Of a stretch of DNA of 64,000 nt, positions 56,453-64,000 are shown one piece after another. A model generated the notes under the pieces. It did not search any database. It was not told the DNA's origin and saw only the letters and a program-made list of their open reading frames with translations. This stretch comes from Lojkania enalia. Its lineage: Eukaryota > Ascomycota > Dothideomycetes > Pleosporales. A program made the translations under genes and the position numbers. The stretch lies in the NCBI GenBank assembly GCA_010094045.1, contig ML986620.1, positions 57,413 to 121,412 of the forward strand, given 5' to 3'. Position 1 is the first letter of the stretch. Each line of letters opens with the position of its first letter.

Positions 56453-57701
56453 GCTGGATATGTTCAAAGTAGAGTAATAAAGATGGTTCCTATGTAGATG
56501 TAAATATGCTATGCAAAGGCAAGCATTGCTTATCCTCACCTTGGTGGCTTCAATTGTGTATAGGGGCTGCGAAGGCTTCAAACTGTTTTGATACAGCAAA
56601 TAGTGCTTGCTGTAGAAGGAACGCCGATAGTAAGGATTATGCTACTGCTCGAAGGAGGGGGAAACGATATGATCACAAAGAGGCGTAATAGGCGGATGGT
56701 GATATATGCGTGAGTGAAGGAATGCTTCAAACGGGAGAGAGTAAAGAACTAGCTTTGATTACTGAAGGTGATCACGAAACTTTATACCTAATCTCCCATC
56801 CCCGCCCCCGCTCCATGCTCTCCCGGCATCTTCAAGCACAGCTGCAGAAGCGATGCGGCGTCGATCGGTTCTTGCCCACGCCCCTCCCTCACTGGTCTTA
56901 CCCGCTATTGCACTGTCAAACATTGCTGCAGGTAGGCCCGTAGGAATAAGGCGGCTTACACACGGAATGACACTTGGTGTTAATTTAGCCTTGGAGCATC
57001 GCGGGAGTTCCCCAGCTGCGAGGCATGGGAATAGATCCAGAGTGCATCCTCTCGATTTTTCCTCTGTTGGCCAACTACTTCGTATTCTAGGGGCCTGTCG
57101 TGTGTTACATTTTTGGTTATCAATTGCGTGGCATGCGGGATAAATAGTCTTTTCTTGAACTGTCGAGTATGGCTATCGAATTAATAGCAGCATTGCTAGG
57201 GTGGGTCATCGAGCTGGCGAGACCCGCGGCTCCTACCCTGTGTAGGCTGCCGCATTGTTGCGAGGCTTGCATACTGAATGGCAATTCTATTGCCAGTAAA
57301 TCCAGAAGTGGATCTAGTCGACGTTCGAGAGCTCGCTATGTGCAAGGACAAACATATCGAAGTGTTAGGTTTGCCGTAGATTCTCCAATGGAAATGATTG
57401 GCTCGGTTCAAGTAACTGATGTAGAACAATGCAAAACTTCCCGCTTACCAATCCATCTCCCCAAAAATCCTTGCTCGGTTAAGTCTTCCCGTTGCTCATC
57501 TGGTGTTCCCCATTACCCTTGCTCAGTCAAATAATCCCGTCGATCCATCCATTTTTGCTCAGCACCCCTTGCTCAGTCATTCCTAATTTGCTCATCTATT
57601 TCGCCCTGCCCGGTCGTATTGCCACCTGTTATCGACCCCTTTCTTCCAACTCCCTAGCACAGCCCAATTCTCCTCACTTTCCCGTACATATTCGACTCAT
57701 C
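56453..57701. other. Upstream region with recurring TTGCTC motifs; no supported gene
   Basis: Several 60-120-codon + frames (for example 57169-57534) have no recognisable features. Between 57471 and 57595 the motif TTGCTC(A/G) occurs six times (about 57471, 57492, 57519, 57555, 57569, 57588), just upstream of the gene starting at 57702. Confidence 0.4.
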
Positions 57702-58747
57702 ATGGACGGATCTGTTCAGATAGTCAGGTCTTTGGACGATTACGATCCCCAAAACTTGTCGCCAGAAGTTCTGGAGGAGACGCTGGCCTCATTGAAGCAG
57801 CGAATGCTGAAGACTGAGGCAGCAAAATTATTGCTGCCAGCAAAGGAGTCGCTATTGAGTCGCGTTGCACTAGGGCGACTATCCAGCTTCCTCAGCCTCG
57901 TGTTCAACCCTGAGAAGCAGCGAGATCCAAAAATACAAGCCCTCCGGGGATTGGATCCCACATCTTTAATCATCTGCGGATTATGTCTCACTCAGAAGGT
58001 TCTAGACAGCATGAGAAAGGAACTCTTTAAGGTATTCGTCGAGCAAGCCATGATTGCTTCGCGACGGAGCGTCAATATCATCGCGAAAAGCGACGACATT
58101 AATAAGGTCGTGCTAAATTCGGCGGCTGATCACGATTTCGTGAAGAGTAAGGGACTTTTTAATACACAATCTGCATAAACACTAACCAGAATGCAGATCA
58201 TCTCAACCTACGACAAATGACTAGTACCTCCAGGCCTCTTACTCTTCAATATTCTTTGGCTGGAAGTCCTTGCTGGTGTTATTCTGGAGTCCCACAACAA
58301 GGGAAAAGGCAGACTATGTTCTCTCGTTTATTAACGAAGGCTATTCCTGGCTTGGTCACTACGTTCCTCCCTTTGGAAGGGTTTATGGACGGCCTAATCA
58401 GAGTGGTGGTCGCGTTCGACCAGTCCCTTCTTCAAACATTATTTGGTTGGGCGAGTCACGGGACTATTGGCGTAGGTACGTGATCCATGGCCTAGGAGCA
58501 AGCGTGTTACTGACTCTCGCAAGAATGTTTTTCAGTGGGTTGCGCTGTGAAAAATCAGATTGCCTTACTATTTGGCGACGATGTTTTCGAGGCAGTCATT
58601 ACGAGTCACATGTGGACTCGGGATACTGGAGAGATCGAAACAAAGTGTCTAAAGGTGGATGTCTACCCGGCGCTGCTTATGGTGATCAGTTTGACCGTTG
58701 GCTGGACATCATGCTACCAATTTGTAAATTCGGCGTATATATTATAA
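57702..58747 (+). CDS. Unknown protein, about 311 residues, three exons
   Basis: Exons are 57702-58146, 58197-58475 and 58536-58747. Intron 1 (50 nt) has GTAAGG, CACTAAC and GCAG. Intron 2 (60 nt) has GTACGT, TACTGAC and TTTCAG. The phases fit, with the stop at 58745-58747. The start is the ATG giving 'MDGSVQIVRSLDDYDPQNLS', followed by a helical, Leu/Lys-rich region ('LEETLASLKQRMLKTEAAKL') and 'LGRLSSFLSLVFNPEKQRDP'. The last exon reads 'GCAVKNQIALLFGDDVFEAV' and ends in a hydrophobic stretch ('LLMVISLTVGWTSCYQF') that may be a membrane anchor. Exon 2 is the least certain because a second frame there is also open. No family recognised. Confidence 0.55.
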
Positions 58748-60509
58748 ACACTTGGCTGATCCGCCTTTCGCCCTAACTTGTATACCAGGTGGTAGTTTCA
58801 TCTGTCCACTGCCCACCGTCCTAAACAGTGTCGAGCCGCCGCTTCCTTCTTGAAATAGTATCTCATCGCAAGATTCGCACGCAAATATTCTTTCGGAGGT
58901 GGTTGGATCAAAATGGTGTACTGCTTTCTTGTCGGCATCTCTAAATGTGACTGTCGTGGAATTCTGCCAGAGATTCTCCTGTGATGATTAGACTGAGCCC
59001 AGAACTAATTTGTTGCCATTAATCATACTAATTCGGCTTTTGTTACCGCCATATTCTGTGCCACTCTTATTCGGATTTCAAGTGAAGGTCGATAGAGTAG
59101 GGTAGGTCCCAAGTGCAGCAGATAGTAATCTTAGGGATTGAGGTAGCAATGTCGAGGCCAGTGTATTGACTGTAGAAGGTTAGACGGAGGTAACTCCCAG
59201 TAAAATAGCGCCATCGTACCTTCAAGGGCGTAATATAATCGTGACGGCGAAGTGAGAAATGGACTCAGAAGTGGAGGGTAGAAAGGAAGGCTGCTGACCC
59301 AGGCGGTAACTGATCGTTCGTAGTTCTACTAAGAGGGTAGAAAAGTTGTAGTGAAGTAGAGTGCACTGCGATTGGGATAAATTGTGCCACGAGCACTAAG
59401 ATGGAGGAAGAACTTGCGAAGAAAATCTGTCACAACCTTGATAAACATCGCAGCTGCCCTGGTGTTGGTGCCCGACATGAGAAGGTCAACTGGGCCGATT
59501 TTAACCCCAAACCGTGTTCTTGGGCATGTGTTTGACTTTCTTTCGCCGATGACCATTTCAAAGTCTGCTATAATCGCCCGCATGATCGCGGTGTCCTTTG
59601 ATGAGTCGATAAAACGCGCAGCAACCTAATGCCCGAAAGCCCATATATAAAGCTCCTGCCGGGCCTCCGGCCAGTTTTCGCCTGGCTCAGCCCCACCTTC
59701 TCGAACGCAGAGCATCACGTGCGTGACACCCACTGGGACCCACCTCATGCGTCGGAACAGGCAGCACAGCTGTTTTAATCAGCCACAATGATCGATTCCA
59801 GAGACTTTTGGCATTGCGCCCTGCGCATGGTCGTCGCCTGTCTTTATTTACCGGCTCATCATCAGCAATGGCGACGAGTAAAAAACACGCTGAAACATTC
59901 AGCGAACTCGCGAAAAGAAGGCCTAAGGGTTGTTAGACGTGGGTCGCCTACACATTAATGAATGGCTGTTTCTTAAACAAGGCCGATTCCCACGCAAAGC
60001 TATTGGTGCGCTATGGATGTACACAAATGTGTCACGGCAGTGAAAATACATGTTTAAGCAGGGTTGTGACGCCACTACTTAAAATCGCTATTGACGCTGC
60101 TAACCGCTACAAAACGCAACCCTTACTATTGACCTGAAGCACTACTAAGAGTTTCTCACGATCCACGCTTCTTTGACCGTCATGGGCTTGCCGTTTGCTC
60201 GTTGGTGTTCTATAGCTCATGACTAGTCCATCATTGGGAAGTTGTGAGAAAATTCCGTCGCAAGAAGCTCAGGATTCCTCTAATAATGCAATAAGTTAAT
60301 TGGAATGCCTAAGCTAAGGAGAGCATCGGGATAGATATAGAAGGTTGACAACTGTCCCTGTGATGTCCTTGACGAGGACCAGTGATGGCTTAGGAGGGTT
60401 TGCGCCGTATTCAGCTAGGGGGTCTCACACGTGAGGGCGCTCGGAACATGATGAATTGGTCATGATCTGGTAAGCTTTTCATTCCAAAATAAGCCGCGCC
60501 TCTAGCTCG
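58748..60509. other. Intergenic, no firm gene
   Basis: An 84-codon frame on the complement (59583-59329, 'MRAIIADFEMVIGERKSNTC') starts with ATG and could be an exon, but nothing supports it further. CCATATATAAAGC (59640-59652) resembles a TATA box without a convincing gene after it. Confidence 0.4.
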
Positions 60510-60928
60510 ATATGGCGCTCTGCTCGCCGTGGGCTCATCTATCTGCACCGGGACACCGTACTACCGCCTCCGCAATGGCCACCAACACTACGCCAAGTAT
60601 CTGGACCAAAATGGAATACACACCACCCCTTGGCCAATGCAATTCCAAGCGGCCTACCATGCCGGCGAAATACCCCTGCCCCCGCCCCTCTGAAGGTAGG
60701 TCCGCATCGCCGACTACCGGACACACCTCGTCTAACGCCTACTAGAGCACTTCGAGCTACGAGCGCGACTATAACCACCACGCATCCTTCCCCTCCGAAA
60801 ACGAGGCCCCGATGAACGAATACCGAAAACGGTTGCGGGAGGTTGGGTTTACCGATGATGGAACCCATGTCATTCTACCATGGAGTGGTATCTTGACGCT
60901 GGGGGAGACTAAGAAGAGTGGGCTTTAG
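60510..60928 (+). pseudogene. 3' fragment of an unknown gene, with a TGA before its intron
   Basis: The frame reads 'YYRLRNGHQHYAKYLDQNGI' and 'HTTPWPMQFQAAYHAGEIPL' up to 60690, then TGA (60691-60693). A 52-nt intron follows (60696-60747: GTAGGT, TCTAACG, TAGAG). Across the intron the phase is right for 'SSYERDYNHHASFPSENEAP', 'EYRKRLREVGFTDDGTHVIL' and stop at 60926-60928. The amino-acid character is convincingly coding. The upstream frame is closed by TAA near 60490, so this is either a 3' piece of a gene with another exon, or a relic. Function unknown. Confidence 0.4.
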
Positions 60929-61018
60929 AGTGCGAGTGGGCTTAGGTCGAGCAAGGGTTGATAAAAAGATGCTATCCAGCGTAGCGTCGACCTAATACAC
61001 TTTCGGGAATTTCGCGAG

Positions 61019-61828
61019 NNNNNNNNNNNNNNNNNNNNNNNNNNNNNNNNNNNNNNNNNNNNNNNNNNNNNNNNNNNNNNNNNNNNNNNNNNNNNNNNNN
61101 NNNNNNNNNNNNNNNNNNNNNNNNNNNNNNNNNNNNNNNNNNNNNNNNNNNNNNNNNNNNNNNNNNNNNNNNNNNNNNNNNNNNNNNNNNNNNNNNNNNN
61201 NNNNNNNNNNNNNNNNNNNNNNNNNNNNNNNNNNNNNNNNNNNNNNNNNNNNNNNNNNNNNNNNNNNNNNNNNNNNNNNNNNNNNNNNNNNNNNNNNNNN
61301 NNNNNNNNNNNNNNNNNNNNNNNNNNNNNNNNNNNNNNNNNNNNNNNNNNNNNNNNNNNNNNNNNNNNNNNNNNNNNNNNNNNNNNNNNNNNNNNNNNNN
61401 NNNNNNNNNNNNNNNNNNNNNNNNNNNNNNNNNNNNNNNNNNNNNNNNNNNNNNNNNNNNNNNNNNNNNNNNNNNNNNNNNNNNNNNNNNNNNNNNNNNN
61501 NNNNNNNNNNNNNNNNNNNNNNNNNNNNNNNNNNNNNNNNNNNNNNNNNNNNNNNNNNNNNNNNNNNNNNNNNNNNNNNNNNNNNNNNNNNNNNNNNNNN
61601 NNNNNNNNNNNNNNNNNNNNNNNNNNNNNNNNNNNNNNNNNNNNNNNNNNNNNNNNNNNNNNNNNNNNNNNNNNNNNNNNNNNNNNNNNNNNNNNNNNNN
61701 NNNNNNNNNNNNNNNNNNNNNNNNNNNNNNNNNNNNNNNNNNNNNNNNNNNNNNNNNNNNNNNNNNNNNNNNNNNNNNNNNNNNNNNNNNNNNNNNNNNN
61801 NNNNNNNNNNNNNNNNNNNNNNNNNNNN
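61019..61828. other. Assembly gap (810 N)
   Basis: A run of 810 undetermined bases. Open frames across it are artefacts. Confidence 0.99.
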
Positions 61829-61846
61829 GACCACCGCACTCCAGCC

Positions 61847-62734
61847 TCAAGCCAAAATCCCCGGGTCACCAGCCCAGACACAAACCCCCATACAATCCCG
61901 TCCCCCTGCCTCCGGATCACACTCATCAGTCGCAATATCCACACACTCATATCCGTCGTCCGGACACTTGAAGCCCGCCAGGCCGCCGCAGGGAAACTTC
62001 TTCTCTGCGCAATTCAACATCAGCATCAGCCTACGCAGGAACATACACAACACCTCCACACCGGATTCTGAAACAAAAGCCCCGGAGCACCAGAAAATTG
62101 TAGACAAGTAGAAGATAATAGAGAAAGAAAATGAACATTATATCTCACACACCCTGTACACAAATCCCGAAGCAGTCCGCCCACCCTTTCTCTGGATCGC
62201 ATTCGTCGTACGGATTATCCACGCAGTTCATGCCCCTCGGACAGCGAAAGCCTGCGTAACCGCCGCAGCGGGGGCCGTCCGTCGGAATGGGCTTAGTGGG
62301 TACAGTTGCGGTGGATGTAGTTGAGGTTGGCTTAGGGGCGCGGACTATTACGCCGCAGGGCTAGATAAGGTTGTAAGTACATGCGTATAAATGGGACAGT
62401 ATGGGGAGTATGAATACCTGGGGAGTCGGCTTGGGACAGTTGACTCCCTTTTCCATCCAATTTTTCCAGCATGCTTCTGCGGCATTATTCTTGCATTTGC
62501 ATTCCTGCGATTTGTTGATCAAATTACCATACTAACGTTATGTTTGGTTTTTTTTTTTTTTTTTTTTTTTTTTTGGGGGGGGGTTTGGGGTGAGCGTACG
62601 GCAATGAGAGACAGTGGGCATATTGGGGGTTTGCAGTAGCAGAACTTTCCTATAGGAATGTCTCCCTCAGGACCGGGAAGAGGATTGGCGATAGCGAAGG
62701 TAAAAAGAGTAGTGAAAAGGACAAACGACTTCAT
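61847..62734 (-). CDS. Secreted cysteine-rich protein with two related domains, 195 residues, four exons
   Basis: Exons on the complement are 62734-62600, 62504-62418, 62360-62153 and 62004-61847. The introns are 95, 57 and 148 nt, and all phases agree (0, 0, 1). The signal peptide is 'MKSFVLFTTLFTFAIANPLP'. A Cys-rich section ('FCYCKPPICP', then 'ECKCKNNAAEACWKNWMEKG') is followed by a Pro/Thr linker and two copies of one motif: 'CGGYAGFRCPRGMNCVDNPY' with 'DECDPEKGWADCFGICV', and 'CGGLAGFKCPDDGYECVDIA' with 'DECDPEAGGRDCMGVCV'. I have seen such CGG-AGF-CP...CDP...DC-G-CV modules in fungal secreted proteins but cannot name a function. Intron 1 carries runs of A and C (62549-62582) that could be mis-sequenced. 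A protein ending at the end of exon 3 is possible if intron 3 is retained. Confidence 0.72.
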
Positions 62735-63169
62735 AGTGACTATTATCTTCAGATCACATCAAAAAGTGAACAGCTGAAAGATTGGCTTGTAGCGCTATGG
62801 GAAGAGACCGATTATGAAAATCTTGGGGCGAAAATATATACATCTTCATATACGCCAAGATTTTCAAAGTAGACGTATACGTAAATGACACATCAGCTTG
62901 TTTGAACATAACCGCGAAGCCATTTTTTTTTTAGTAGACACGGAAGTACGGACTGGGAACTTGGTGTTCCAGACTCTTCGCACTACAGCCTAGACAATCT
63001 GGGATTTACGAGTTTATGGTTGTACGGCAATATTGCAACTCGCATTCGTTTCCATTTCACACCTAACGCCGTCCAAAAACCCGGGGTGCATGACTCATGT
63101 CTTTCCTCTCGTACATCGACCGTTCGATTGTTTAAAACTTATGTTCTTCGATATAGGGGTTGTTTGGGT
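62735..63169. promoter_or_regulatory. Upstream region of the cysteine-rich gene
   Basis: Between the start of the cysteine-rich gene and the 3' end of the acyl-CoA dehydrogenase gene. AAAATATATACATC (62830-62843) is a possible promoter A/T element. No gene seen. Confidence 0.35.
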
Positions 63170-64000
63170 TCATAGCTTTGAAGAACCTTTCGTTCTTTCC
63201 ATAGCTTTCGTCTTGGCCTTGAAGTTCTTCACGAGCTGTCTGACGCCAAGGTCCAGCATAACATCTTCCGACCCACCTGGTATACGCACTCCTGGCGCCT
63301 CTCGGTATATACCTATAGTAACGTGTTAGCCGGAGCACTTTCTTACCGAGAGATCTGAGGAATCTAGGAATCTAGAGGTGTAGCGTTTGCGATGCTTACG
63401 TTCGATTAATTCACCTTGGCCGCTGCGCGTGTAGCCTGCATCATATTAGATTCTCTAGTGCTCTCAGCGATGACTCGAGAACCCACCGTTACCACCGAAC
63501 AACAACATAGCACATTGGGCGCACTCATTCAAAACAATTCCGGCCTGCGCCTTCGCCATTGCTGTGAGACCGCCCAGCTCAACGTCAGCTATCTCTTTCG
63601 GGAGCTTGGTCATTTGGTAAACGAACTGCTCCACCCAAGCCCATTGGCTCTCAAGCAGGGCACCACATTTTGCTAATCGGTGTCTAACCACGGGCTGCTC
63701 TACGAGGGGCTTGCCGAATGCCTCGCGTTTCAAAATGTACTCCATAGCCGAGGCCAGCGCAACACGGGCTTGCCTCGTAGCGCCAATTGCAATTGTGAGT
63801 CGCTCGTGGTTGAAATTGGTCATAATATACTTCATTCCCATACCTTCGTGGCCAATTAAGTTCTCGACCGGTACTTTAACATCGTCCAGCTCAATGAATG
63901 TCGTCCCAGCTGAGACTTGACCGCCTACTTTCAGCCTTCGCATGCTGACGCCTGGGTAACCCCTCAAGGGCACCACAAGCATCGACAGCCCCGATGGGCC
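63170..64000 (-). CDS. Acyl-CoA dehydrogenase family protein, C-terminal part (runs off the right edge)
   Basis: This is a flavoprotein that oxidises acyl-CoA or a related substrate. Exons on the complement are beyond 64000 to 63487, 63435-63400 and 63312-63170, with introns of 51 and 87 nt. Exon 1 reads 'GTTFIELDDVKVPVENLIGH', 'YIMTNFNHERLTIAIGATRQ', 'ILKREAFGKPL' and 'AKAQAGIVLNECAQCAMLLF'. The junctions then give 'GGNGYTRSGQGELIERIYRE', 'APGVRIPGGSEDVMLDLG' and the end 'ERTKGSSKL'. These are the C-terminal helical domain and the conserved (G/F)GG-G and IYRE...GGSE motifs of the family. About 273 residues are in the window. The FAD-binding N-terminal half lies outside. The exact substrate cannot be told from this part. 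Confidence 0.9.

Noticed and set aside
60925..61950. Long frames on the complement across the N run
   Set aside because: They are made of undetermined bases; no real sequence supports them.
62549..62590. T-run followed by G-run, considered as a telomere fragment or LINE tail
   Set aside because: There is no TTAGGG periodicity and no element next to it. It falls inside intron 1 of the cysteine-rich gene and is probably a homopolymer.
1..64000. tRNA, rRNA and CRISPR arrays
   Set aside because: No cloverleaf with A and B boxes, no rRNA-like conserved blocks and no regularly spaced short repeats with unique spacers were seen.

Overview
The window reads as a filamentous ascomycete (Pezizomycotina) chromosome. 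Genes on the right have short introns (about 42-150 nt, GT...RCTRAC...AG), and the left two thirds is a very A+T-rich transposon graveyard whose changes are nearly all C-to-T and G-to-A (CAA/CAG to TAA/TAG, TGG to TAG, Asp to Asn, Cys to Tyr). That is the signature of repeat-induced point mutation (RIP). I cannot name the species. Several annotated frames would need non-ATG starts, so I chose ATG starts and rebuilt introns by eye.

Bases 1-15788 hold nested elements. A RIP-killed pogo/Fot-type DNA transposase (1-583 continuing at 7770-8790, + strand) is split by a chromodomain Ty3/gypsy retrotransposon (584-7764, - strand, exact 5-bp target duplication GGTAT). That retrotransposon is itself invaded by a 1165-bp deleted Fot/Molly-like element (960-2124, TA duplication). 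A second copy of the same retrotransposon lies at 9972-15788.

Bases 8926-20563 form one large unit. Two long imperfect inverted arms (8926-9715 and 19317-20563) enclose the second retrotransposon and a complete but RIP-destroyed HET-NACHT-WD40 gene, a fungal NLR of the het-d/het-e type, at 15794-18962 on the - strand.

Bases 20564-41300 continue as RIP-degraded DNA. They include a LINE 3' fragment, an essentially full-length Tad1-like LINE (about 27290-33585) ending in a (TAA)n tail, 31-bp tandem repeats, and an inverted LINE fragment. From about 39741 to 43394 runs a DUF3723-type gene whose 5' part is RIP-mutated and whose 3' part is almost clean. DUF3723 genes and NLRs are both known cargo of Starship giant transposons, but no DUF3435 captain could be recognised here.

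Bases 43400-64000 look like ordinary, more GC-balanced DNA with small intron-bearing genes: an unknown gene with a possible early stop, a small secreted protein, a protein-kinase-like gene, two membrane proteins, several unrecognised proteins, a cysteine-rich secreted protein with two related domains, and the 3' part of an acyl-CoA dehydrogenase running off the right edge. Two runs of N (41699-41828, 61019-61828) are assembly gaps.
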